Shown one piece after another: positions 45,469 to 53,386 of a DNA stretch of 64,000 nt. The stretch comes from Sphingopyxis sp. Root154 (GTDB taxonomy: Bacteria > Pseudomonadota > Alphaproteobacteria > Sphingomonadales > Sphingomonadaceae). The DNA lies in NCBI RefSeq assembly GCF_001427105.1, contig NZ_LMGI01000002.1, positions 1 through 64,000 of the forward strand. Direction: 5' to 3'. Positions within the stretch are counted from its first letter, which is position 1; every line of letters starts with the position of its first letter. Made by a program: the position numbers and the translations under genes. The notes under the pieces were generated by a model that worked only from the letters and a program-made list of their open reading frames with translations, was not told where the DNA came from and did no database searches.

Positions 45469-46548
45469 ATGGCGACAACCGCAGACTATGGACTGGGCGA
45501 CCAGGTCTTTCCGCGCGGCTGGTTCATGATCGCCGCCGCCGCCGAACTGGAAGGGACAAAACCGCTCGCCGTCCGCTTTTTCGGCCGCGACCGGGTGCTG
45601 TATCGCGGCGAGTCGGGGCAGGTTTATCTGGTCGACGCCTATTGCCCGCATATGGGCGCGCATCTGGCGAAGAACGAGACGAGCTTTGTGATCCGCGACA
45701 ACGAGCATGTGCAGGGCGAATCGATCCGCTGCCCCTATCATGGCTGGCGCTTTGGCCCCGATGGCAAGTGCAACCAGATCCCTTATTCCCCGCAAAAGAT
45801 TCCGGCGGCGGCGAAGCTCGAAAACTGGCCGGTGATCGAGCGCGCGGGCTGCATCTGGATGTGGCACGATCCCGAAGGGCTCGAACCCGAATATGAGCTG
45901 CCATCGTTCGAGGAATATGATCAGCCGCATTGGGTAAAATGGGAGCTCGACCGGCTGGGCGAACTCGCCAGCCATCCGGTCGAGATCCTCGACAATATGG
46001 TCGACCGCGCCCATTTCGAACCCGTCCACGGCAATGACGCCGTCGACGTCTTCGAAAATGATTTCGACGGTCACCGCGTCGTCCAGCGGCTCCGCGCGGG
46101 ACACCGCACGCTCCAGGGCGACGCCCCGCTCGAAACCGACACCTGGTATACCGGGCCGGGCATCCTGCAATCGCGCATGTCGGGGCAATTCCCCTCGATC
46201 ATCATGATCGCGCACACCCCCGTCGACGACGGGGTGGTGAAAGTGTGGCACGCGCTGCTGGTCAAGGTGCCCAATGCCGAGCCGACGGCGGACGATGTCG
46301 CGATGGCGCGCGCCTATCAGGCCGCGGCCTGCGCCGCCTTCGCGCAGGATTTCGAAATCTGGTCGAACAAGAAGCCATGCGTCAATCCGATGGCGGTGCA
46401 GGGCGACGGCCCGATCGGCAAGCTCCGCATCTGGTATCGCCAATTCTACAACAGCCGTGCGCGCGCCGGGGAATTTCAGAAGCGCGTCAACGGCACGCAC
46501 GTCACCCGCGGCACCTTGTCCGCGCCGTTCGAACAGAAAGTCGCCTGA
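45469..46548 (+). CDS. Rieske non-haem iron oxygenase, KshA-like
   Basis: A 359-residue oxygenase subunit. The Rieske cluster is held by Cys59-x-His61 (YCPHMGAH) and Cys88-x2-His91 (RCPYHGW). The mononuclear iron site is N-M-V-D-R-A-H-F-E-P-V-H (D-x2-H-x4-H) near residue 180. This architecture matches 3-ketosteroid 9-alpha-hydroxylase, which with KstD opens ring B. ATG at 45469 follows GGGAG; ATGs 39-45 nt upstream have no ribosome site. First gene of the dense operon to 52148. No KshB-type reductase is present in the window, so KshA is inferred from motifs and context. Confidence 0.82.
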   Translation: MATTADYGLGDQVFPRGWFMIAAAAELEGTKPLAVRFFGRDRVLYRGESGQVYLVDAYCPHMGAHLAKNETSFVIRDNEHVQGESIRCPYHGWRFGPDGKCNQIPYSPQKIPAAAKLENWPVIERAGCIWMWHDPEGLEPEYELPSFEEYDQPHWVKWELDRLGELASHPVEILDNMVDRAHFEPVHGNDAVDVFENDFDGHRVVQRLRAGHRTLQGDAPLETDTWYTGPGILQSRMSGQFPSIIMIAHTPVDDGVVKVWHALLVKVPNAEPTADDVAMARAYQAAACAAFAQDFEIWSNKKPCVNPMAVQGDGPIGKLRIWYRQFYNSRARAGEFQKRVNGTHVTRGTLSAPFEQKVA

Positions 46549-46583
46549 GGGCGGCAATACAGACAGAAATCAGGAGAAAATGC

Positions 46584-47378
46584 GTGGCAAGACTCGCAGG
46601 TAAAGTTGCGATCGTAACGGGTGCGGCACAGGGTATGGGCGCCGCGACCGCGCGGCTCTTCGCGGCCGAGGGCGCCAAGGTGGTGCTGTGCGACGTGATC
46701 GAGGACAAGGGACAGGAAACCGCGAGTGAAATCGGCGAGAGCGCCGTGTTCGAGAAGCTCGACGTGCGGTCCGAAGCCGACTGGGAACGCGTCGTCGCCG
46801 CGACGGTCCAGCGCTTCGGCAAGCTCGACATATTGATCAACAACGCCGCGATCGTGCATTTCAGCCCGATCGAGGCGATGCCCGCCGAGGACATCGAGCG
46901 CGTCCTCGCGATCAATGTGATGGGAACGATGCTCGGCGCCAAATATGCCGCGCGCGCGATGACCGAGGCGGGACGCGGCGTGATCGTCAACATCTCGTCG
47001 GTCGACGGCCTTCGCGGCTGCAACGGCCTGTCGGCCTATACCGCCAGCAAATGGGCGGTGCGCGGGCTGTCGAAATCGCTCGCCTACGAGCTGGGCCCGC
47101 GCGGCATTCGCGTCTGCACCGTCCACCCCGGCGGCGTGAACACCCAGATGGGCAATCCGACCGGGCTGACCGGCGACGCGCTCAATGTCGGCTATGAGCG
47201 TGTCCCGCTCCAGCGCATCGGCGAGCCCGAGGAAATCGCGCGCGCCAGCCTGTTCATCGCCTCCGACGATGCCAGCTATATCAGCGGCGCCGAGCTGGCG
47301 GTCGATGGTGGCTGGTCGGCGGGCTATTACCAGCCCTTCCTGCCCGGCGCGCCCGCAAGCCTGATGGGGCAGCCCTGA
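46584..47378 (+). CDS. Short-chain dehydrogenase, hydroxysteroid-dehydrogenase-like
   Basis: A 264-residue classical SDR: LAGKVAIVTGAAQGMGAA, Asp in VVLCDVIEDKG (NAD-type), NNAAIV, Ser in ISSVDG, catalytic YTASK, then VHPGGVNTQM. It resembles the 3-alpha/20-beta hydroxysteroid dehydrogenase branch. The start is GTG, with AGGAG 8 nt ahead. It follows the Rieske gene by 35 nt and precedes another SDR by 2 nt. Confidence 0.82.
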   Translation: MARLAGKVAIVTGAAQGMGAATARLFAAEGAKVVLCDVIEDKGQETASEIGESAVFEKLDVRSEADWERVVAATVQRFGKLDILINNAAIVHFSPIEAMPAEDIERVLAINVMGTMLGAKYAARAMTEAGRGVIVNISSVDGLRGCNGLSAYTASKWAVRGLSKSLAYELGPRGIRVCTVHPGGVNTQMGNPTGLTGDALNVGYERVPLQRIGEPEEIARASLFIASDDASYISGAELAVDGGWSAGYYQPFLPGAPASLMGQP

Positions 47379-47380
47379 TC

Positions 47381-48127
47381 ATGCTGGCGGGCAAGGTCGC
47401 ACTCGTCACCGGCGCAGGCCAGGGTGTCGGGCGCGGCATTGCCCGCGCGCTTGCCCGGCGCGGTGCCCGGATTGCGCTGGTCGGCCGCACGCTCGCCAAG
47501 CTCGAAGCAGTGGCGGGCGAAATCGGCAGCGATTCCGCCGCCTTCGCTGCCGACGTCAAGGACGCAGAGTCGGTCCGCGCCGTGGTGGATGCTGTCGCGC
47601 AGCATTTCGGCGCGATCGACATTCTCGTGAACAATGCGCAGGAGGTGCCGCTCGGGCCGCTGCTTTCGGTGGAGGATGACGCGTTCGAGGCGGGTTTCGC
47701 TTCTGGGCCGCTGGCCTCGTTCCGGTTGATGAAAGCCTGTCATCCGCACCTTCTGCGCTGCGGTGGCGGCACGATCATCAACCTTGCCAGCTCGGCCGCC
47801 GTGCGCTGGGACATGGCGAATTACGGTGCCTATGCTGCGGTTAAGCAGGCGACGCGCGCGCTGACCCGCGCCGCCGCAGCCGAATGGGGGCCCGATGGCA
47901 TCCGCGTGCTCGCCATCGCGCCGCACGCCAATTCGCCCGGTCTGCAAGGCTGGATCGAAAACAACCCGGACGAGGCCGAGGCCTTTTTCCGTACGATCCC
48001 GCTGCGCCGCGTCGGCGATTGCGAGGATGATATCGGCAATGCGGTCGCGGCGCTGTGCGGCCCCGACCTCAGCTATCTGACCGGGGCGACGATCCCGCTC
48101 GACGGTGGGCAGGCCAATTTCGGCTGA
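47381..48127 (+). CDS. Short-chain dehydrogenase/reductase
   Basis: A 248-residue SDR: MLAGKVALVTGAGQGVGRGI, Arg in ALVGRTLAK after strand 2 (NADP preference), NNAQEV, Ser in LASSAAV, catalytic YAAVK. The NADP-type loop differs from the NAD-type loop of the preceding SDR, so the pair may run an oxidation and a reduction. It starts 2 nt after its neighbour's stop. Confidence 0.82.
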   Translation: MLAGKVALVTGAGQGVGRGIARALARRGARIALVGRTLAKLEAVAGEIGSDSAAFAADVKDAESVRAVVDAVAQHFGAIDILVNNAQEVPLGPLLSVEDDAFEAGFASGPLASFRLMKACHPHLLRCGGGTIINLASSAAVRWDMANYGAYAAVKQATRALTRAAAAEWGPDGIRVLAIAPHANSPGLQGWIENNPDEAEAFFRTIPLRRVGDCEDDIGNAVAALCGPDLSYLTGATIPLDGGQANFG

Positions 48128-48140
48128 AGGAACGAGCAGG

Positions 48141-48581
48141 ATGAGCGCCGCCGACATCATCGAAATCCAGCAGTTGCTCGCCGCCTATGTCTTTGCGATC
48201 GATGCGAAGGATTATGACGCGCTCGACGCGGTGTTCACGCCGGACGCCGCGATCGACTATTGCGTCACCGGCGGCGCGCGGGGCAGCTGGGCGGAGATCA
48301 AGCCGTGGCTGGCAAAGGCGCTCGCGCCCTTTCCCCTCACGCAGCATCTGATCGGCCTGCCGCTGATCCGGCTCGAGGGCGACCGCGCGACCGCGAAGAC
48401 GATGCTGTTCAATCCGATGCAGCTGGCGCGGCCTGAGGGTGATCATCTGTTCCTGCTCGGCTGCACCTATATCGACGATCTGGTGCGCACGCCCGCGGGC
48501 TGGCGGATCGCGAGCCGCACCGAAGCCGACTTCTGGGTCAGGGACCCGCCCACCGATTTCACGCCGGTGCCCGCACCGTGA
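48141..48581 (+). CDS. SnoaL/NTF2-like protein
   Basis: A 146-residue cone-fold protein: EIQQLLAAYVFAIDAKDYDA, FTPDAAIDYCVTGG, and the closing GCTYIDDLVRTPAGWRIASR. It has the same fold class as the KSI-like gene at 57129 but lacks its DATVEDP motif. ATG at 48141 has GGAACGAGCAGG ahead. Its stop overlaps the GTG start of the next gene (GTGA). Confidence 0.76.
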   Translation: MSAADIIEIQQLLAAYVFAIDAKDYDALDAVFTPDAAIDYCVTGGARGSWAEIKPWLAKALAPFPLTQHLIGLPLIRLEGDRATAKTMLFNPMQLARPEGDHLFLLGCTYIDDLVRTPAGWRIASRTEADFWVRDPPTDFTPVPAP

Positions 48582-49834
48582 GCGCCGCCGATCCCTTCGA
48601 CCCGGTGCAGATCGGGCCAATCACCCTACGCAACCGCTTCATCCGTTCGGGCGCGAACGAGATGATGAGCAAGGCGACCTTCCCGACCGGCGCGCTCCTC
48701 GATTTCCACCGTGCCTATGCGCGCGGCGGCGTGGCGATGACGACGCTCGCCTATCTCGCGGTCTCGCCCGACGGACGCACGCTGCCCGGACAGGGGATGT
48801 TGAGCCGCGAAAGCGTGCCGCATTACCGCGCGGTCACCGACGCGATCCACGCCGGGGGCGCCATGGCGTCGGCGCAGATCACCCATGGCGGCAGCTTCTG
48901 CCAGATCGACGACCTCTCGACCCCGCGCGCGATGTCGGCATCGGCCGGAATCGACAAGATGGGGGTGCTTAAGGGTCGTTTCTTTCAGCGCGCGATGACG
49001 CGCGCCGATATGGAGATGGTGACGGGCGAGTTCGTGCGCGCCGCCAAGCTTGCCGAACAGGCGGGTTTCGATGCGCTCGAAATCCATATGGGGCATGGCT
49101 ATCTGCTCAACCAGTTCATCTCGCCGCTCTCCAATTTCCGCAAGGATGGCTATGGCGGATCGGCTGCGAACCGCGTGCACTTTCCGGCCGAGGTGCTGGC
49201 TGCGGTCAAGCGGGCGACCGGCGGGCGGCTCGCGATCCTCGCCAAGATCAACCTGACCGACGCGGTGCCGGGCGGCGCGACGGTCGACGACGCGATTGTA
49301 ACCGCGCGCGCGCTCGAAGCGGCGGGCGCGGACATGCTGGTGCTGTCGGCGGGGCGCAATATCGAAAGCACCTGGGCGATGTTCGGCAGCGCGCTGCCCT
49401 ATGACGACCTTGCCGCGATGCAGGGCGGACTGCTGTCCAAGCTGCAATTCGCGATCCTCAAGCGCAGCGTGCCGAAGTTGCCCCCATTTCGCGAAAATTA
49501 TCTGATGGAGTCCGCGCTAAAACTGAAGGCGGCGCTCGGCCAGACGCCGATGAAGCTCGCCTATCTGGGCGGCATTCAATCGCTCGCCGGGGCGCGGCAG
49601 GCGGCCGCCGAAGGGTTCGATGCGATCGCGCTGGCGCGTGCACTGATCCACGATCCGGCGCTGATCGCGAAATGGCAAAGCGGGACCACCGATGTTTCGG
49701 GCTGCACCGCGTGCAACCGCTGTGTCGCCGCGATGTACGGTCCGTCGGGAACATATTGTCCGGAGGTCGGCAACGCGCTCGACCCCGGGCTCAAGGACAT
49801 TTTTGCGGGAGAGAAATATGCCAAGCCTGCTTGA
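48578..49834 (+). CDS. Old-yellow-enzyme-like NADH:flavin oxidoreductase
   Basis: A 418-residue FMN TIM-barrel: GPITLRNRFIRSGANEMMS start, QITHGGSF, IHMGHGYLLNQFISPLSN with the active-site His and the NQF motif, DGYGGSAANR, and a C-terminal Cys cluster CTACNRCVAAMYGPSGTYC (4 Cys) that could hold an Fe-S centre as in 2,4-dienoyl-CoA reductase relatives. It probably reduces a C=C bond of an enone, for example in a ketosteroid ring. The start is GTG, overlapping the previous stop. Confidence 0.82.
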   Translation: MSAADPFDPVQIGPITLRNRFIRSGANEMMSKATFPTGALLDFHRAYARGGVAMTTLAYLAVSPDGRTLPGQGMLSRESVPHYRAVTDAIHAGGAMASAQITHGGSFCQIDDLSTPRAMSASAGIDKMGVLKGRFFQRAMTRADMEMVTGEFVRAAKLAEQAGFDALEIHMGHGYLLNQFISPLSNFRKDGYGGSAANRVHFPAEVLAAVKRATGGRLAILAKINLTDAVPGGATVDDAIVTARALEAAGADMLVLSAGRNIESTWAMFGSALPYDDLAAMQGGLLSKLQFAILKRSVPKLPPFRENYLMESALKLKAALGQTPMKLAYLGGIQSLAGARQAAAEGFDAIALARALIHDPALIAKWQSGTTDVSGCTACNRCVAAMYGPSGTYCPEVGNALDPGLKDIFAGEKYAKPA

Positions 49835-50603
49835 GAACAAGGTCGTCATCATCAGCGGGGTCGGCCCCGGCATGGGGCAGGCGATGGCGCGGATCGCCGC
49901 CGCCGAGGGCGCCAAAGTCGGGCTCGGCGCGCGCAACAGGGATTTCATCGACGCGGTCGCGGGCGAAATCCGCGCGAGCGGCGGCGAAGCGGTCGCGGTG
50001 CCTACCGACGTCGGCGATGCGGGCCAGTGCGCGGCGCTGGCGAAAGCAACCGCCGACGCGTTCGGGCGGATCGATGGGCTGGTCAACACCGCCTATATCC
50101 ACGGCGAATGGGTGACGGTGGACGAGGCCGATCCCGAGGATTGGGCCAAGGTATTCGACGTCAATTGCCTCGGCGCGCTCCGGATGACGCAGGCGGTGCT
50201 GCCCGCGATGAAAGCGGCGGGCGGCGGCGCGGTGGTCAATGTCGCCACCATGTCGCAGGTCAATCCCTTTCCCGGCGAGGGCGGCTATGCGACGGCCAAG
50301 GGCGGCCTCACCACCATGACCAGACATATGGCGAAGGATCTTGGCCGCTTTAACATCCGGGTCAACGCGACGCGGATGGGCTGGATCGGCGGCAAGCCGG
50401 TCTATGACTATATCGACCGCGCCGCCGCGGGCGGACAGGACCGCGATGCGGTGATCGGCGAGATCACCGCGCGCATCCCGCTCGGCGTCATTCCGCCCGA
50501 GGAGGATTGCGCGAAGAGCGTACTCTTCTTCCTTTCCGATTATGCGAAAATGGTCACCGGCGCGACGCTCGACGTCAACGGCGGCCAGTATATGGCGCCA
50601 TGA
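49818..50603 (+). CDS. Short-chain dehydrogenase/reductase
   Basis: A 261-residue SDR overlapping the previous gene by 17 nt. Its cofactor loop ISGVGPGMG is slightly unusual (V-G-P), NNAG reads NTAY, and the catalytic site is intact (YATAK). It ends VTGATLDVNGGQYMAP. RBS GGGAGAG precedes the ATG. Stop overlaps the next start (ATGA). Confidence 0.8.
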   Translation: MPSLLENKVVIISGVGPGMGQAMARIAAAEGAKVGLGARNRDFIDAVAGEIRASGGEAVAVPTDVGDAGQCAALAKATADAFGRIDGLVNTAYIHGEWVTVDEADPEDWAKVFDVNCLGALRMTQAVLPAMKAAGGGAVVNVATMSQVNPFPGEGGYATAKGGLTTMTRHMAKDLGRFNIRVNATRMGWIGGKPVYDYIDRAAAGGQDRDAVIGEITARIPLGVIPPEEDCAKSVLFFLSDYAKMVTGATLDVNGGQYMAP

Positions 50604-51694
50604 CGATGACGAACGACCGCATCCTGCCGCGCGATGTCTGGCGCGATTTCTGCCGGCGGCTGGAAGCCGCGGGAGAGATCGTCACCGGCGCCGAAGCCGC
50701 CGCCAACCCGCTCGACCGCGCCGAGGGCTATCGTTACCTGACGCGGCTGCTGCGCATCGCGCTCGACATGCAGCTCGAGCATGCCGACCCCGATTTCCCG
50801 AGCTTCTATGCCGCGTCGCACGAGACGGCGAAGATCGGCGCCGACAATCCAGACAACATCTATATGAACGCGACGGTGTCAGGCGCGCGGAGCTATCGCA
50901 TACGGGGCAAACGCGGCAGCGTCCCGATCCTGAGCTTTGGCACCAAGGCCAATCGCTATGCCGTCGACGGGACAATGGCCTCGACCGGCGAGATCGATTC
51001 GGCCGACATGGCGGTCGCCGACGACGGGTCGTTCGAGATCATCGTCAGCCGCGAAAGGGTCGACGGCAACTGGCTGCCGCTCGCCGACGACAGTTCGATG
51101 GTGATCGTGCGCCAGACCTTTCTGGACCGCGCGAACGAAGCGCCCGCGACGGTCGAGATCGAGGCGATCGACGGCCCCGCCCATCCCGCGCCGCTTTCCG
51201 CCGACACGCTCGCGGCGGCGCTCGAACGCACGACCGCTTTTGTTGCGGGAACCGCGCGGACCTTCGTTCAGTGGACCGAGGATTTCCGGGCGAACCAGAT
51301 GAACCGGCTGACGACGATCGACCAGACGCCTTTTTTCCGCGCGGGCGGCGACCCGACGATCTTCTACCTCCACGGCTGGTGGCAGCTCGAACCGGGCGAA
51401 GCGCTTCGCATCGACACGCGCGTACCCGGATGCAGTTTCTGGAATTTCCAGCTCGACAATTACTGGATGGAATCGCTCGATTATCGCTATCACCGCATCC
51501 ATGTGAACGGGCATAGCGCGCGGCTGAACGACGACGGCACGCTGACATTGATCATCGGCCCGCGCGACCCGGGCTTCGGCAACTGGATCGACACCGCCGG
51601 GCACCATCAGGGCACGATGTTACTGCGCTGGATTGGCGCCACCGACCATCCCATCCCCGAAAGCAGGATAATCCCCCTCGATGACCGACCTTGA
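50600..51694 (+). CDS. DUF1214-domain protein
   Basis: A 364-residue protein whose C-terminal half (FRAGGDPTIFYLHGWWQLEP, CSFWNFQLDNYWMESLDYRY, LIIGPRDPGFGNWIDTAGHH) is the DUF1214 fold. No signal peptide is seen. Members occur often in steroid and aromatic gene clusters of actinobacteria and sphingomonads, but no reaction is established. It is coupled by ATGA to the preceding SDR and overlaps the next gene by 14 nt. Confidence 0.75.
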   Translation: MTMTNDRILPRDVWRDFCRRLEAAGEIVTGAEAAANPLDRAEGYRYLTRLLRIALDMQLEHADPDFPSFYAASHETAKIGADNPDNIYMNATVSGARSYRIRGKRGSVPILSFGTKANRYAVDGTMASTGEIDSADMAVADDGSFEIIVSRERVDGNWLPLADDSSMVIVRQTFLDRANEAPATVEIEAIDGPAHPAPLSADTLAAALERTTAFVAGTARTFVQWTEDFRANQMNRLTTIDQTPFFRAGGDPTIFYLHGWWQLEPGEALRIDTRVPGCSFWNFQLDNYWMESLDYRYHRIHVNGHSARLNDDGTLTLIIGPRDPGFGNWIDTAGHHQGTMLLRWIGATDHPIPESRIIPLDDRP

Positions 51695-52148
51695 ATCCCG
51701 TATCGCGCGGCTTGAAGCCGAAAGCGACATCCGCCGCCTGAAGGCGCGTTACCTCAATGCCTGCGACGCGAAGGATGTGGACGCGATCCGCGCCTGCTTC
51801 ACGGAGGATGCGGTGATCAACTTTCCGCCCGTCGGCGAATTCGACCTCGAAGGGCTCATCGGCGTGTTCACGCAGATGGCGGCGACGACGCCGATCACCG
51901 ACGTGCATCAGGGGCACAATGCCGAGATCGAAGTCGACGGCGACGAAGCCAGTGCGCGCTGGAATCTCGGCTATGCGACCTATGACCCGCGCAGCAAGAG
52001 CTTTCGGCTGCTCGCCAACTTCTATCACGACCGCTATCGCCGCACCCCCGAGGGCTGGCGGATTTGCTATAGCCGTTCCGAACCGCGCGCGATCGTCGAC
52101 GGCACGCTTGCCGAAGGCGGGATCAAGGCGGGCTGGGCGGCGGGATAG
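51681..52148 (+). CDS. SnoaL/NTF2-like protein
   Basis: A 155-residue cone-fold protein (SDIRRLKARYLNACDAKDVD, CFTEDAVINFPPVGEF, NFYHDRYRRTPEGWRICYSR). Its opening closely follows the SnoaL at 40682 (IRLLKARYLRALDTKDW), pointing to common ancestry. Last gene of the Rieske operon and convergent with the Lrp genes (17-nt gap). Confidence 0.76.
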   Translation: MTDLESRIARLEAESDIRRLKARYLNACDAKDVDAIRACFTEDAVINFPPVGEFDLEGLIGVFTQMAATTPITDVHQGHNAEIEVDGDEASARWNLGYATYDPRSKSFRLLANFYHDRYRRTPEGWRICYSRSEPRAIVDGTLAEGGIKAGWAAG

Positions 52149-52165
52149 GCTCGCTCGCCGAACCG

Positions 52166-52636
52166 TCAATCGACCAGTGCGCACCAGCGATAGTCGTGCT
52201 TGATGAAATTCTGCCCGAGGCTGTAGCGGACGCGCCGGACGCCGGGGATCTTGTCGATCGTCTGATGCAGGAAATCGGTCAGCTCGTTGCCGTTTTCGAC
52301 CAGAGTCATCGCGAGCACATCGGCGCGGCCGAGCGTCGTCGCGACAAAGCCGATCTCGGGCAACTGCGCCAGGCTCGCCGCGACCTTCTCGATGTCGGCG
52401 GCGGTATCCGCCTCCACCCAAAGATAGGCGAGGATCGGATTGCGGAGCCGGTTGGCGTTGGTGACCGCGGCGACGCGGATCACCCTGTTGTCGAGCAGTC
52501 GCTTGAGGCGCGAACGGATCGTGCCCTCGGTCAGGTCGAATTCGCGGCCGATCTCACGGTTCGACACCCGCGCATCGTGGCCGAGCCGTTCGATGATCTT
52601 GTGATCGAGTTCGTCGAGGCTGATCCTGGTGCTCAT
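52166..52636 (-). CDS. Lrp/AsnC-family regulator (second of a pair)
   Basis: A 156-residue regulator: helix-turn-helix LDHKIIERLGHDARVSNREI with TEGTIRSRLKRLLDNRVIRV, then a RAM ligand domain (IGFVATTLGRADVLAMTLVE). ATG at 52636 overlaps the stop of the upstream Lrp gene (ATGA); 52648 is a possible longer start. Two Lrp proteins made in step could form mixed oligomers. Confidence 0.84.
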   Translation of the reverse strand: MSTRISLDELDHKIIERLGHDARVSNREIGREFDLTEGTIRSRLKRLLDNRVIRVAAVTNANRLRNPILAYLWVEADTAADIEKVAASLAQLPEIGFVATTLGRADVLAMTLVENGNELTDFLHQTIDKIPGVRRVRYSLGQNFIKHDYRWCALVD

Positions 52637-53154
52637 AGCGGTGCCCATTCCGGATTATATTTGAGGACCTTGAGCGCAAGGCTGGGGAACAGCCGTTCGA
52701 CCCCCTCGATCTTGGCGATCACACCGGTCAGAAGATGCTGCATCTCCTCGAGTGTTTCGGCCACCACCTGGATTTCGAGGTCATGCGTTCCGATCGCGAC
52801 ATTGACGGTGATGACGCGTTCCAGCTCGGCGATCTCGGCGCCGACATCGCCCGCGGGCCGCCCCTTCACCTGCACGCCGACGGGTGCCAGATAACCAAAG
52901 CCCATCGCCGAAAGGTCGCGCATCGCGACGACGCGCACCATGCTGGCATCCTCGAGCCTGCGCAGCCGCGTGCGCACCGTCGCCTCGTTCAGCCCCATCT
53001 CGCGCGCGATGTCGCGGTTTGCGATCCGGCCATTCTTGCGAAGCGCGGCGATGATCTGCTCGTCGACATCGTCGAGCGCGGGCAGCCCGTCACCCTGGTT
53101 CGCGTTGGCGGCCTTGCCCCGCGTCCTTTTCCCGGCTTTGGTTGCGGTGCGCAA
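52633..53154 (-). CDS. Lrp/AsnC-family regulator (first of a pair)
   Basis: A 173-residue regulator with a basic N-terminal tail (RTATKAGKRTRGKAANANQG), helix-turn-helix LDDVDEQIIAALRKNGRIAN with NEATVRTRLRRLEDASMVRV, and a RAM domain (TVNVAIGTHDLEIQVVAETL). The start appears to be TTG at 53154, with GGGAGAA 6 nt ahead. It is divergent from kstD, so the AT-rich sites at 53283-53315 are likely targets. Confidence 0.82.
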   Translation of the reverse strand: MRTATKAGKRTRGKAANANQGDGLPALDDVDEQIIAALRKNGRIANRDIAREMGLNEATVRTRLRRLEDASMVRVVAMRDLSAMGFGYLAPVGVQVKGRPAGDVGAEIAELERVITVNVAIGTHDLEIQVVAETLEEMQHLLTGVIAKIEGVERLFPSLALKVLKYNPEWAPL

Positions 53155-53282
53155 CGCTTATTCTCCCAAGCTGAACCAGTACCCCATGCGATGGCGCGTC
53201 AACGCCATCGATATGCTTCCCACAGACCGTATCGCCGCGCCACTGTCAACATTCATCGATTGCAGCGCGGAATATATAACGG

Positions 53283-53315
53283 TTTGCGTAAATATTTTGC
53301 CTTTCAAAAACGCAA
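53283..53315. promoter_or_regulatory. AT-rich control site before kstD
   Basis: TTTGCGT (53283-53289) faces AACGCAA (53309-53315) in an AT-rich setting between the Lrp pair and kstD. The right half, TTTCAAAAACGCA, nearly repeats the sequence before the Rieske operon (TTTTCAAAACGCA). Confidence 0.45.
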
Positions 53316-53386
53316 TCATTATGTAGAACCGCATGAAGGCCGGAAAGCGCGAGTTTTTTTTCGGGCAGGCACGCAGGAGCAATAGA

